64,000 bases of DNA from Quillaja saponaria (GCA_029379385.1 CM055605.1:11071001-11135000); one strand, 5' to 3'; counted from the first letter of the stretch, positions 11,130-24,238 are shown. A program made the numbers and translations. The notes: a model not told the origin generated them from the sequence alone.

Positions 11130-12443
11130 ATGATACAAAATGGTGTATGGGAGTTGGTTGCACTTCTAGAGGGTTTTAGACCTATTGGGTGCAAGTGGGT
11201 TTACAAGACCAAAAAAGAATCAAAGGGAAAAATTGAGATTTTCAAAGCAAGACTTGTAGCTAAAGGTTTCTCTCAAAGAGAAGATATAGATTTTAATGAG
11301 ATTTTCTCTCTTGTCTCAACTAAAGATTCCTTTAGGATTATCATGGCATTGATGGCTCATTTTAATCTTGAGTTACATCAGATGGATATCAAGACAGCCT
11401 TCTTAAATGGAGATCTTGCTGAAGAGGTTTATATGGTTCAACCTGAAGGTTTCAAAGAAAATGGAAAGAGTAAACTTGTTTGTAAACTCACAAAATCTGT
11501 CTATGGTCTAAAACACGCATCTCAACAGTGGTTCTTGAAGTTTGATAAGGTAATCACCTCTCTTGGTTTTATTGAAAACAAGATTGATCAGTGCATATAT
11601 CTTAAAGTCAGTGGGAGCAAATTTATCATACTGATTTTATACGTCAATGATATTTTGCTTGCTAGTAGTGACGTTGGTTTATTACATGAGACAAAATTGA
11701 TGTTATCTAAGACCATTCACATGAAAGACCTTAGGGAAGCATCGTTTATCCTTGGCATTGAAATTCATCGGGATAGATCTCGTCATTTGTTGGGTCTTTC
11801 TCAGCAAGCATATATTGATCGTGTGCTCGATAGGTTTAATATGCAGAAATGTAAGCCTAGGGATGTACCAATAGTCAAGGGTGATAGTTTTAGCTTGGAT
11901 CAATGTCTCGTTAATGATTTTCAGGGGGAGTTCTTGAAGAATGTGCCTTATGCTAATACAATTGGAAGCTTGTTGTATGCTCATATTTGCACCAGACCTG
12001 ACATTGCTTTTGCAGTGGGAGTTCTTGATAGATATCAGTCAAACTCAGGTCCAGAACAGTGGGTTGCTATGAAGAAAGTCATGAGGTATTTGCAGAGGAC
12101 CAAAGACTTTATGCTAGTGTATAAAAAGGTTGATCACCTTGAGTTGATTAGTTACTCTGATTCTGACTTTGCTGATTGCAAGGATGATCTAAAATCTACA
12201 TCAGGATATATTTTTATGTTAGCTGGAGGAGCTGTATTTTGGAAAAGTTCTAAACAGACAATCATTTATTCTTCTACTATGCAAGCCGAGTTCGTTGCTT
12301 GTTATGGAGCATTGACACATGGTATATGGTTGAAGAACATGATAACCTATCTTGATGTGGTTGATTTAATCTCTAAAGTTCTGCTGAGTTCTTTTCAAAG
12401 AATAACAAGAACTCTAGTGCATCGAAAGCTAGATCCATTGTAG
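11130..12443 (+). pseudogene. copia reverse transcriptase and RNase H
   Basis: This 437-codon open stretch starts in the RVT_2 domain (NGVWELV, then RPIGCKWVYKTK, KARLVAKGFSQ, HQMDIKTAFLNGDL). The catalytic YVDD box reads YVND (about 11640-11651), so one of the two metal-binding aspartates is lost and polymerase activity is not expected. The RNase H part follows, with SDSDFADC, KSTSGYIF and AEFVA. The frame is otherwise intact over 1.3 kb, and the upstream frame is separated by a TAA near 11124. In an active element it would be the C-terminal part of one polyprotein. Confidence 0.88.
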
Positions 12444-12684
12444 ATTAGGTTGTTAGCATATGTAACCATGAATTGGTCTTATGTAGTATAAGTGGCACAA
12501 TGATTGCCATGATTCGATGTTAATAACTTAATTGGGCTAGATTGTTTGAAGTGCGTCTCAAGACTAAAATTTTTTAAAAAAAATTGTGGCCACATAAAAG
12601 TTATACCTTGCTCGAGAGTCGTTTTCTAAAAATACGTTTTTCAAAATTTTAAAAACTACAATTAATGTTGTCCAAGTGGGAGAA

Positions 12685-13151
12685 TGTTAGAAATTTCATA
12701 TGTGGGCTACTATTAAATATATGATTTTGTTTTAATAATAAAATGGGTTTAAGGTTTAGTCCATTTGAGACATGCTGGTAAAAACCCATATAGTTTATGT
12801 GATCATTTGGGATAGGGCTTAAGCACACTTCTTATCTGATTAGATGTGGATTGGCAGTAAGTGTAGGTTGAGTGACTTTAAGAGTCTTTAATGGGATGAC
12901 TCTTAGAGTTTTATCTGACATGAAATAGCTAGGTCCTCTCTCCTCTATATATATACTCATCTTGCCCTATTGAGAGCTGTCACTAAAAAGTACAGAGAAT
13001 GCAGAGAGGAAAACCTGGCTGTGTAAAGCAATTACTGAGGCATGCTTGGCTGAAATTCTATATATCCACTTCTATGGCTCAATTAGGTACGCAAACTTTA
13101 TTATTAATGTGTTCTAAATTCATGTATGAGATTCTAAGTAAATTTATAACA
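12685..13151 (+). repeat. copia 3' LTR
   Basis: The LTR begins TGTTAGAAATTTCATATG directly after the polypurine tract. It carries a TATA-like tract (CTCTATATATATACTC at about 12942-12957), as an LTR promoter would. TAACA at 13147-13151 is the most likely right end because it mirrors the TGTTA start, giving about 467 bases. No second copy is in the window to confirm the boundary. Confidence 0.6.
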
Positions 13152-13513
13152 TTTTCGACAATGGTTGATAGTCGAAATGAAAACAAAATTTGCCAGTAAG
13201 GCCACTGCTCATAGGTGAAGTTTTGAAAACTCTGACAGCTTGTGGTAGAGCATCTTAATCTCAAAGGAGGTGTGGCCCGTAGAGGTTGAAGTAGCTTTGT
13301 CACGTCCGAGCTGTAAGAAGTTCGTTGGTGGCGTTTGGCTATTGGAAGTTGGAGAAAATTGGCTTGAAAGGCTACTGTCATTAATCAAAGAACGAGTCTA
13401 AATTTTTGTGGGTTTATGGATTTGGTTTTGGTATAAGGATCAAAAATCCAAATCAAATAGATTTCTCATGAACGATACCAATGTTACTGGATTTGACCAA
13501 ACTGAGTTGTTCT

Positions 13514-13621
13514 CAGAGTATAGAAACTAAAAAGTTATAAATGATCAGAGTATAGAAACTAAAGTTAGTATATGATCAGAGTTAGTATATGATCAAAGTA
13601 TAGAAACTAAAAAGCTATAAA
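13514..13621. repeat. Short tandem repeat cluster
   Basis: Four irregular copies of a unit containing GTATAGAAACTAAA and ATGATCAGAG lie in about 110 bases. Non-coding. Confidence 0.6.
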
Positions 13622-14996
13622 AGAGTAAGATTTGAGATGGTAACTATCTTGTTTTGGGTTTCGACCCCTTTATATAAGAGTTATATCAGTTACAATAATA
13701 AGAGACAATAATAGCATCTGTTATAATTATCGTCTGTTTTAATATTAATATGAATTAATGGTGACAATTACAGTTTAGATTATTCTGTTATACTATAATC
13801 ATGTCATGTGTAATAATATTATTGGATTGATATAATTTTGTATTATGAGGATCAAAATGATTTGGAAGAGAAACTTTTCTTTGCTTCGACTAGTTGGTAA
13901 CTCTCCATCTTTGTGGTTATTAACACAATAAAAGGAGATATATTTACTTATAATTGAAATAGTTTTTGTCTAATTGAAATTCTGATTTGAATTAAAAGGT
14001 GTTTGTTTAGGTATCCCTGTTGCTCCTCCTTAATTCTGGTTGTTCTTCTTGGTACATACTTCACAATCAAACGGTTCACACTCTTTGCAGGTAGATTATT
14101 GGTATGCTAATTGAATTGCATTTTATGTAGCAGGCCATAAGTGTGATAATACTTTTCTTATGCATGTTAAATGATAGAATGGTCTTGCATCCATGAAAAT
14201 TGAAATTATTTTAAATAATAATGTTTAACATGAGCTATTTCAAGTAACTTACGAGGTAATGTGTACTTTACTATTATTTATTTTCCAATAAATTTGGATG
14301 AGGCTGATTTGGGTTGGTATGATAAAATAAAGAAGTATAAATTTAAGGTTGAAAATGTTTTGTTTTGTGTCTTACTTGCTTAACACTTGTTTGTTAAAAT
14401 GTTTGGGTGACTTGAATTTCCTACAAAATGATATTATAGTCTAAATATCTAAAAAAATGATCTTATTTGATATTATTTAATTTTGCACTCAATACAATAT
14501 AAAAAATAGTGTTTTATTTGAACATATCATAAGACACAATAGAGTTATCAAGTTTTTCCTATAAAAAACAAGGATTATTTAATTTTTTTTATATTTTTTG
14601 GTACAACAAAAGGTTAAAAGTTAAAATTTGTATTAGTGTGTGTTTGGTTGGGGGTTAAGTGTCCATTAAGATTATTTCATAAGAGTATATATTAAGAATA
14701 AAAATATTAAATTTAATTGTATTTGGTTATAATAAAAATCTAAGTGAAACTTTAACCTCTTAAATATTAATTATAATTGATACATGATTCAAGATTATTG
14801 GAAAAAATAATTTTTGTCATTTTATTTTATTTGACTATTATAATGAATAAAAACAACTTTATCAATGAAGGTAAAATTTTTTTTTTCTTTTCTTTTTAAG
14901 AAAAAAAAAATAGAGAAAAACATAAAATCACTTCATTCTATTACATTTGTAAACAATTGTTCTAGGTACCTGGAAAAATCTATTAATTTAAAATTA
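13622..14996. other. AT-rich intergenic DNA
   Basis: No gene was recognised. The phrase GTGTTTGGTTGGGGGTTAAG near 14641 resembles a MITE end, but no matching inverted partner was found. Confidence 0.35.
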
Positions 14997-15454
14997 TCTA
15001 TATTTATACTATATTAAAAGCCTAAACACCTTTATGGTGTTTCCTAAATTTTAGACAATTTTTTTATTAAAAATGTTATATAATACTCATATATTCAGCT
15101 ATTCCATTTTTTATATTGATCAGGGCATTTAATGTGCTTTATAATAAAATTTAATTTAAAATGAAAAAAAAAAAAGTAACTACCAACTATTTACACAATT
15201 CTATTCTTAAATAAATACTAATTTTCTCCTCAATCATTTACCCATATATTGCTTCTTTCTCATTCACCTCTTATTCATTTACATGCTAAACCAAACCAAT
15301 CAATGAAATTAAGTGGAGATTGATTATATATACCTTAATATTTTTTTATAATTAATTATTTGGTTTAATTTTTAGGATAATTTAAGTTCTCATTTTAAGA
15401 TGAAAATAACTTTAAATTATTTTCTTAAAAAAAAACACATAGCGAGTATGCTAA
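14997..15454 (+). mobile_element. Possible small Helitron remnant
   Basis: The left end TCTATATTTATACTATATTA resembles the 5' ends of plant Helitrons and is preceded by A. The right end reads CATAGCGAGTATGCTAA followed by T. It has a CTAA terminus (15451-15454) preceded by a short possible stem (CATA/TATG), and insertion lies between A and T as Helitrons do. The hairpin is weak and there is no coding capacity, so the call is tentative. Confidence 0.35.
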
Positions 15455-15600
15455 TATATATATATATATATATATACTTATTTTTTAAGTCACATAACCA
15501 AAACCTTGTAAAATAAAAACTACCATTCCTATAAAGAAAGAACTTTTTTATTAAAAAACAAAGATAGAAATTTCATTTAATAGTGAAAAAACAATATTAG

Positions 15601-18600
15601 CTAGCTCTCACAGTAATTCCTGAGCCAGCTCTGCAAAGCAGTTGAATCCATGCATAAAGATGGATCACTTAAGGCCGTTGTTGCCATTAGATAGGCAGCC
15701 ATATTATTTCGACAATTAGTAAACAAAAATAACCATTCTAGGAGGGATGATAGGTGCACAATGTCCTTTATAATCACACTCATAGGTTGGGATCCAGAAT
15801 AGGCTTGGTTGACCCCTTCAATGACTAGTTTAGCGTCGCCTTCAAATATCACTCAGTACAATTGATGTTGAATTCACTCCATCATTGCTTCTCTCAATGC
15901 TAGGGTTTCAAGGGACATAGGTGATATCTGCCCTGCATGGTTTCGAGCTACAATCCCAATGCTTCCCAATCCTTCTGTTGCTTTTGTTCCGGCATCAAAG
16001 TTGAGTTTAACAAATTATGGGTGAGGCGGTATCCAAGTGGATCTTGATTGGACTGCCTGGGTGTGTGCTTTGTTTCCTATTTCGTAATTACCTATTGATA
16101 TTCCATGAAGTCTGCCATAGCTTCTGACAAAATCTCTTGAGGGCTCCACCGTTTTGCGTTAAATATTATATCATTCCCTGCTTTCCAGATTCTCCAAAGA
16201 CAGTGGCAAATCAGCTTCATCCTTTGATCACCAGAGTCGCCCATATTCCATACTGCACGCCACCACACCATAATTTAGTCAGCCTATAAAGCATTCCATG
16301 AAAAGTTGTGTTGTAATTCTTGCTATACTAAAATAGTGACTGGGCATGTTAGAAACAACTGTTGTATGGTTTCCTCATAAGCTTCACATAAAGGGCATGA
16401 ATTTAGTGTTAAGTTACTCTTCTTGCAAAGATTGTCCCTGAAAGCCAAACTATTATGCATCATCCTCCATCCAAATTTTTTTATTTTACCTGGGATTTGT
16501 AGTTTCCATATAGAGCACCATGGAAATTGGTTGGGTAAGCTTGATGTTAAGTTCATGACTGCTACTTCACGATGACATAGTGTATACTCTTCTTGAAGAG
16601 TAGTGCCAAACTACTTTATTTGGAACACCCATATAAGGTATTGGTAGCCCCAAAACTAATTCTGCATCCTCATTTTCCAAAACCGCATGGACCAGACTAT
16701 GATTCAAATTATTTTGATTAGTGATGAGTTGGTTCACCCACCAAATATCTCTGGGAGCATTCTCTTTGAAAGGAAATTGTGATGGAATCCAATTATCCTC
16801 TTTAATTTTTATATCCACGTCTGTACCAATTTGCCATCTAGTGCCCTTTTTTAATAGGTCTATCCCTTCTAGTATACTTTTCCAGCCCCAAGAGGGGTTG
16901 GATCTTGTATTCGCTTCCATAAATGTTGAATGTGAGAAATACCTTCCTTTGAGCAGGTTAAAGAAGATAGAATTATCCTTTTTGATGAGTTTCCATCCCT
17001 GTTTGGCTAGTATTGCCAAGTTGAACTTTTCCAAGTCCTTGAAGCCAAGACCCCTTTCACGTTTTGTTTTGCACATTGTCTTCCAACTAACCCAGTATAT
17101 TTTCCTTATGCTTTCCGGTTGTCCATACCAAAATTGGGCAATCATTTTATTAATGTCTCTGCATAAGGATATTGGTAATTTGAAGCATACCATAGTATAA
17201 ATGGGAATAGTTGTTGCTACTGCTTTAACTAGGACTTCCTTTCTTTGTAAACGTCTATTAACTTTGTCTTTGACTTCTTGGAAGGTAGCTCTTTTTGACT
17301 TTGTAACTATTGAAGATAAGCCCTGATATTTATCCTGTCCACCCATTTTTTTCAATATTTAGCCTTCTTGATAGTAAAGAAGGGATTGCATTAGGCGTGT
17401 TTCTACTGAAAAAGATTGAGGATTTGAATAGGTTGATTGACTGGCCACTTGCACGTTCATATCTTCGAAGGATATCTAGTATTTTGTCACATTCATCCGT
17501 TGAGCCTTTACAAAAGAAAATAGAATCATCTGCAAATAGTAGATGGGTAATTGTAGGGCAATATGGAGAGATTTTCAATCCATGAATAGAGTTAGAATGT
17601 TCAGCTTCAAAAAATCGAGTAGATAATCCTTCCGCAAAAATTAAAAAGAGATAGTGGGAGAGGGGGTCTCCTTGTTGAAGCCCTCTGGATGGTTTAAGAA
17701 AACCAAATGACTCACCAAAGATTGAAAGTTGAAACTGAACATGAAACTATGGTGACTAGTTCCATAGTTATTTTAACCCACTATGAATCGAATCCCAGTT
17801 TAAGCAGCACACCATCAATAAGGGTCCATTCCACTTTGTCATAGGCCTTGCTTATATCAACTTTTACAGCCATGTCATATTTGGAGCCCTTACTTCTAGA
17901 TTTGAGAGTGTGCATTAGTTCGTGGGCAACTAATTTATTGTCAGAGATTAAGCGACCTTGAAGGAAGGCACTTTGACTAGAACTAATTAGAGAGCCCATC
18001 ATAGGTTTGAGTCTGTGGACTGTCACCTTTGAAATAATCTTTTAGAATACTAAGCAGAGGCTTATTGGTCAGATTTGGGTCATGTCTCTTGGAGGAATGA
18101 CCTTAGGAATGAGAGAGATGATGGTATGGTTGAAACTTCCGTAGTATTCTGCTTGTTTGAAAAAAAATCCTTTATAGTTGTACACACATCTTTACCCACA
18201 ATATCCCAGTAATGTTGAAAGAATTTTCCAGTCATGCCGCTATCACCTGGGGCACCACTGGGGTTAATGGAAAATGCAGCAACACGGATTTCATTGTCAC
18301 TAACTGGTCATTTTAATTTCTGGTTTGCAGCTGCTGAAACTTTTTTCTTAACTTTGGCTAGTATCTCCTCTTTACCCTGTGTCCCATTGGTTTGGAAGAG
18401 TTTAGCAAAATAGGAGATAGTCGTGTTAGCTATTCCTTCTTTAGTGGTTGAAATGGACCCAGTCTCATCAATCAGTTGTTTAATTGAATTTTTCCTCATT
18501 CTTTGAACAGTTGAGACATGAAAGAAGTTTGTATTTTGATCACCCATGCATACACAATTGTTTTTGGACTTAGTCTTCCAGTATTCTTCTTCTTTGTCCC

Positions 18601-19603
18601 AAAGTGTTTTAAGTTCTTTTTCCATTGTAAGGATTTTTTCTCTGTCAAACTTTGAAGTAGAGTTCTTTACTTCGGCCAATTCCTCCTGAATCTTCATAAT
18701 TGCCCGTTTTGAATTTGTTGTCCCCATCTTATTCCACCGTACTAAACCATGTTTGACATTTTTGAACTTTTTGAAGACTTGGAACAATTTAGTGCCAAAT
18801 GTTTTCGTGTTCCATTGCTGGTGGATGATTTCTTTTGCTTCATTTAGTTCACACCACCTGGAATCAAAGTTAATCGTCATTTCCCAGTAGGCTATGGATT
18901 TGAAACTAGCAAAATACGATTATGGTCAGAGTCAAGTTTTTCTAAATGAAGGATTGTTGCCGGATTTTATAGCGAGAGCCAATTTGGAGAGCCCAAGAAT
19001 CTATCCGGTCTTTCTTGTATATTCCCAACTCCTGTCCATCTATTATTCCAGGTGAATAGGTATCCCTGGAATTTCAAGTCAATTAAACCACTAGAGTTTA
19101 TAAAATTCACAAAGTCCTGTCCTTGTGTGGGCCTCTAGGGGTTACCTTTACTTTTCTTTGAGTCATGAAGAATGACATTGAAATCCCCAAATACGAGGAC
19201 TCTATGATTAGTAGTTTGAAGACTTTGTAGCAAATTTGAAAACTGCTCTCTTCTTCTAGCATCATGGCAGCTAAGATACAAAATATATATATATATATTC
19301 CAGTCCATTCCTGTGACTTCATCAATCACCTTTCCATGTATAAACCATTTTTCTGCTTATAAAACTTCCAATGAGATGTTGTCCTTCGATGCCATAGTCA
19401 ATCCTTTTGATAATCCTTCTGCTTCAATAACATGATAGTTGTGGATCATGCACCGTTGAAAAGTCCTTGTCATTTAATATTGTCTGCTTTTGTTTCAGCT
19501 AAGCAAACTATATCCGGGGAATAGGAATTCAAATTTCCCTTTAAATGTTGAAATGCGAGGGGAGTTCCCATACCCTGCACGTTCCTGTACATTATTTTCA
19601 TTA
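15601..19603 (-). pseudogene. LINE ORF2: endonuclease, RT, RNase H
   Basis: The endonuclease starts near 19603 (RNVQGMGTP, then PDIVCLAETK) and has the GDFN motif at about 19170. A linker (18308-18880) contains CMGDQNTNFFH. The reverse transcriptase shows SQSAFLQGR and KVDISKAYDKVEW (17781-18026), then GLQQGDPLS (about 17660) and an intact catalytic FADD (about 17525). The thumb and zf-RVT regions follow (16567-17355, 16323-16556, with CPLC). The C-terminal RNase H lies at 15601-15852 (FEGDAKLVIEGV). The frame is broken between almost every pair of blocks, so no working product is possible. Confidence 0.85.
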
Positions 19604-19746
19604 ATTCGTCTTAGGCCAGTTTAGGTTTGCCTCCCCCTTTCTATGATTATTGGATTGGTGCATTGCTTTTTTTGGTTATTCTCTGCTTTTTCTTCCAATT
19701 TCTTTTCTTAGATTTTCCTATTTTGGTAGATGGTGTAGGATACTTA

Positions 19747-20620
19747 GGGCTATTTTGGTACACGAGAATGACCATTCTATGCATGATTCCATGGAATGAA
19801 CATTCTTTTATTTGATACGTTTTTCGGCACATAATACTCATTCAATTTCAGCCATTTTATTTCATAAAAGTAAGAATCCTCGAACCCACTTAGGAGGTGG
19901 GATTGCTCATTCATACTTTTATGGAATCGGTTTAGTTCAATTAAATGACATAAAACCATTCTATCACATAAAATAAAAAGTTGAATACTAATATAATAAA
20001 TATATATATTTATTATTTAATTTACTCAAATGACAAAAATACTATTCATATCACATTAAATAATAAAAAATAAAAAATTTGTATATAGAAATAATAATAA
20101 ATCAATTCATTTTAGTGAAATGACAAAAATATCTTTCATATCAAAGTAAATAATATAATTATAAATAATTAATTAATGTTGAATAAATAATTAATGTTAA
20201 ATAAATAAATTTGTTAAGTAATTTTAAACTAAAATATTAATATTAATAAATAACAAAAATAAAAATAAGAACAAATAAAATGAATATAATCAATAATAAA
20301 ATAAATATAAGTAATAATAATAAATAATATAAATTTTTTTAAAAAAAATTAAAAATTAAGAAATTTATATATTTCAGAAATTATGTTACATTTTTATTAC
20401 TCTATCTATTGAATGATATTTTTATCATTTTAGCATAATTTTTATATTATTTCATATCTAAAAACTACATAGAAAATAAATAAATAGAATGAAGTGATTA
20501 TTCTCACCAATGCTATCGAACAATACAATGGAATGATCATTCCATTCCACTTGCATTCCATTGTCATTCCCCTTCCCATTCCAATTTTGCAAAAATCATT
20601 TCCGCGTACCAAACTAGCTC
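19747..20620. mobile_element. PIF/Harbinger-type MITE (full copy)
   Basis: The left end GGGCTATTTTGGTACACGAG and the inverted right end (complement GAGCTAGTTTGGTACGCGGA) match over about 25 bases. The element is flanked on both sides by TTA (19744-19746, 20621-20623), the target duplication typical of PIF/Harbinger elements. The 874-base interior is AT-rich and non-coding, with subterminal GGAATG/CATTCC repeats. It sits between ORF1 and ORF2 of the LINE, so it inserted after the LINE did. Confidence 0.82.
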
Positions 20621-20880
20621 TTAGTTTTACGTTGACAGGCTAGTTGTTTGATGGATAGTTTGGAAGAAGTATGTGTGGGTCCCATAGTAAGTTGGATTGT
20701 CTCACGGTTAAGGGTTTCATATTTGTTAGTGTCATCCAAGGTGGTAGTGTGGCTGTCAGATATGGGATATTAGGTGTTTGGTTTTTTAACGAATGCGTAG
20801 GGTTAGTGGACTCTTTTGCAGCAGGGTCATCCAATTTGTGGTTAGGTTGGAGGATAGATAATTGGGGTTGTTAAGGGCAT

Positions 20881-22099
20881 CTATGAATGTTGTTGACTAT
20901 TATGTGTAATGGGCTTGGTTGAGGTAGGGTATGGAGGGATGTTTTCTTGGGTTTTGGTGGGAATTAGGGTTGGAGAATTGTTGGTTAGGGTTTGATCGCT
21001 ATCATTAGTTCCATGTCCTAGATTTATGGTTGACCAATCTTGTACCACCTTTTTAGAATAAGTTGCATGGTGATTAACCTTATCATTTAGGAGGCAGTTT
21101 TGGATAATTTCATTAGATAGACTCCCAGGTTTTTCTCGCTGGTCCTTTTCCTTCGTTCTATCCATGTATTTTAAAATTTTGTTTCCAAGATTCTTGCCTT
21201 CAATCACTTCATTCACGCGTGGTAAAAAGCCCTGGCCAATGTTTTGGTAACACATGGCATGGATTGGTTCAGTGACTGATAGCTCCGATAGTCTGCTCAA
21301 GAGTGATTCCAGTTGTCGTAGTTCGGTTGATGGCTATTCAACTAGGGTTGTTGGACATTGATTTGTACTACTCCCATTACTAGTCTTCCATCCATTTTGT
21401 TGTGCCTTAATAGAGTTATCAAAGGCTAAATGGCATGCTATTCCACGCATCTCCTCTTTGATCTTGGGTTTGCAGTTCCTTTCATCGTGTCCAATTAAAC
21501 CACAATAGAAGTAGAATGTTGGTAACTTTTCGTATTTTATTGGACTTTGTAGTTTTCGCCAAAAATACCTTTGTCCTAATATGCTGCCAAAGTTTGTTTC
21601 GTAGTTCCCATTGAATCAAACACTTGATAATTCTTCATTGTTCTCCTCTAACCTGGAACACGTCTACTTGTGAAATAGCTCCTAGCAGATTCCCCAATTT
21701 CCATCCCATTTTCACTGTACAGCAATGTGGTGGGAGTCCCCAAAGTTGCACCCACATGGGTGCATGGGTAAAAGCAGCAGCTATTTTCTCTTGATCTATT
21801 TTCCATCTTCGCAGTAACAGGAATTGGCTCTTATAAATCCAAGGGCTCCCTTAAAGAATTCTCCAACAATCCATGTCGTCATCAAAGGAGAATTGGTACA
21901 TTTGCTCACCTATTTCCATAATTCGTAACCTAATAGGATTGTTCCAAATGGTTATGAGTACATTATGGAGCGTACCTTTAGGGTTATACTTGTTTGAGAA
22001 AATTATGCCAATGAGCATGTTGGCACATTCTTGAATGTCTGTTTCAATATCATTTTCATCAAAGGCTACAACTAGATCATCCTTCGTTCCATCATACAC
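20881..22099 (-). pseudogene. LINE ORF1: DUF4283 and zinc knuckle
   Basis: The N-terminal part (21851-22099 and continuing to about 21690) resembles the DUF4283 domain of plant LINE ORF1 proteins (MYQFSFDDDMDCWRIL, later PMWVQLWGLP). A zinc-knuckle-like segment near 21470-21510 reads YCGLIGHDERNC. It keeps C, H and C, but the first cysteine of the CCHC set is not visible. The C-terminal tail (20881-21300) is Lys, Asn and Thr rich and low in structure. Stops and frameshifts separate the pieces. Confidence 0.7.
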
Positions 22100-22370
22100 T
22101 TGTCTTGTTGCATTTTGATCCCTAGGTTTGGTGTTGGGTTTGTGTTTATCTGAGGGTTAGGTTTATTTGGTTGTTGAAGGATTTGGTTAAAAGGTAAGGA
22201 TGGCTATCATGCATATGGTAGTGAATGGCTTATGTTGAAAGTGGCAGTGGTGATGGTTATGTATTCATGGTAGTAAGAGGAGGTAAACACAAGGAGAGAA
22301 CAAGAAAGCCTCACAGGGAGGAGAAGAAGTCTCACCGGGAGGAAAAGAGATCAAGAAAGAACTTCAATAC

Positions 22371-23693
22371 CATAAATTTAACTTAGCTCAATACCATCTT
22401 AATTTATGATTATCTCAAACTCTTTTTTATACTATATAATTCAAATTTGTTAAATTTATAACTAGTAATCTTCTATTAACTAGATTTATTCTTACTTTTA
22501 AGACTTCCTAGGTCTCTATTGATTGATGTAAATAATGCCCTATTTGATTTAGTTTTTAGAACATCTTTTGATACTTTTACCTAAATCTATTTGGTTAATG
22601 AGGTTTTAATTTTTGAGTTTTACAAAAAATTGTTTTTGAGATTTTAGAGTCCTTAAAATTCAAGCTAAAAATAGAAAGTTTTTTTAACAAAATACAATGG
22701 AAGATAAAATAAATTAATAATTTTTTGAATTAGACAAATATACCTATAAACATTTGTCATATTCCAACATATACCCTTATTCTAATTTTTGTATTGGATC
22801 AAAGTTGCTCAAATCAACAAAAATAAATACATGTTATCATTATTTAAAAAATAAAAATAGTAAAGTAAAACATATATTTTCATTATTTTGAAATCAAAAG
22901 TATTTATATAAAAATATTTTCGAAACAACTTGTTGCAAAAATATTTTAAAACAAACCTCTTTTTAGTAGTTTCAATACTCAATATATCTTTTAAAAAATA
23001 TAATCAAACAACTTTTTTATATTTCACATATACTCATCTCAACTAAACAGATTCAATTAATTCTAACAAAAAAGAGAGATACAGTCATATTTATCAATAA
23101 GGATAATTTTATTTCACATAGTTAAATATTCAATAATTAGTTGACAAAATCAGGAAATAACCACCCTCTTGCCTTTAAAAACTAAATTATCTTCTGATTT
23201 TTTAATTATATTTCTAAGCATGTGGTATGTAATTTTTTTTTATCTGATGATGTCATAATTAATGTATTGTTCAAAAAAAAAAAAAAAATCGTAAAATCCT
23301 TGTTTTCAAAAAAATTCAAATGGCTTTCTCTTCTTCTAGAATAAAAAATAGTGACGAAATTTTCTTAAACGAAAAAAGTCAAACAAAATTAATTGTGAAA
23401 ATATAACTAATGAGATAAAACTATTATGAAAATTAATTTTAGAGAAATAATTTATGTGATAAAATTTATCATAAAATTAATTAATTAGATATAAATTATC
23501 TAGTTTTAGACCACCAACATCCCTAAGTAGCAAGAGTTTTTTTTACTTTTTTTATTTTTTAACTTTAACCCACCATTTCAAAGTTTAATACTAGCTTATT
23601 ATTTTATTTTAGTAAAAATTTTTAATTATTGATATTTAATTTTTGTAATGAGATTTTGTGTTAAATTAAAAAAAATGAAACATCACCCATTTT
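22371..23693. other. AT-rich intergenic DNA
   Basis: No gene or clear repeat end was recognised. It contains A/T homopolymers, including about 17 A at 23272-23288. Confidence 0.4.
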
Positions 23694-24238
23694 TAGGAAT
23701 GGCAAGGGTGGAGTAGGAGTAGATAAGGCTAAATCGACCCTCGATAGCTCCCACAAAAATTGCCTCGCACCCCACCTCGAACCCCAAACCCCGAAGCCAG
23801 ATTGGGATAAGAAATTTCATCCCATCCCCAATTCAAAAATTTCTTTAATTCTCTGAACTTGATTTGCTTTGCCTCAATTTTAAAAAAAATAAAAAAAAAT
23901 CAAAGTTATACTCAATTAATTATTAAGAAACCGTAGTCAAGTAGCATAACTTATACATTTATCAACAAAAGTCAAACTAAAGTTTACAACAAGGTAATAT
24001 CACTTTTTAGAAATGCAACAATAATTAACAATATATAATTAGTTTCACAAAGATTTAAATAAAATATAATATGATATTTTTTTAATTTTTGATTTAGTTA
24101 GAAAAAAATATTAATATTTACAATTGAAATATATATATATATTGGGGCCGGGCGAGACAGGGTATAACTAAATCCCATCTCCACTTTGAACCCTAATTGT
24201 ATTTTTTTGAATCGACACAAAACTTGCCTCGTTTCCTA
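23694..24238. mobile_element. hAT-like MITE remnant
   Basis: The left end TAGGAATGGCAAGGGTGG and the inverted right end (complement TTAGGAAACGAGGCAAG) agree apart from a few inserted bases. They resemble the TAGGNNTGGCAA ends of plant hAT-derived elements. G/C-rich subterminal blocks (CCCCACCTCGAACCCCAAA, GGGGCCGGGCGAGACAGGG) flank an AT-rich centre. No convincing 8-base duplication was found. Confidence 0.42.

Larger units (their letters stand above)
9629..13151 (+). mobile_element. 5'-truncated Ty1/copia retrotransposon
   Basis: Integrase, reverse transcriptase and RNase H domains occur in the copia order, integrase before reverse transcriptase. A purine-rich tract (AAGTGGGAGAA) abuts a TGTTAG-type LTR start at 12685. 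No gag, protease or 5' LTR was found upstream of about 9629, so the left part is missing. The coding region has a frameshift in a run of ten A at 10130-10139, in-frame stops near 10294 and 11124, and lost catalytic residues. The element is dead. Confidence 0.88.
15545..22370 (-). mobile_element. Degenerate L1-type LINE
   Basis: On the minus strand the order is ORF1 (DUF4283 and zinc knuckle), endonuclease, reverse transcriptase, zf-RVT and RNase H, which is the architecture of plant L1-like LINEs with an RNase H. The 5' end lies near 22370, where CT-rich leader sequence occurs on the minus strand. The 3' end is near 15545 in an A-rich tail. Many frameshifts and stops split both ORFs. An 874-base MITE (19747-20620) separates the two ORFs. 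Both outer boundaries are approximate. Confidence 0.85.

Noticed and set aside
13079..13381. 100-codon minus-strand ORF next to the copia LTR
   Set aside because: It crosses the inferred LTR boundary and is therefore a chance chimera of LTR and flank.
16721..17200. 159-codon + strand ORF
   Set aside because: It is the antisense shadow of the LINE reverse transcriptase region, which has recognisable motifs on the minus strand.
22530..23060. Possible MITE with ATTTGATTTAG-like ends
   Set aside because: The proposed inverted ends match at too few positions to separate from AT-rich background.
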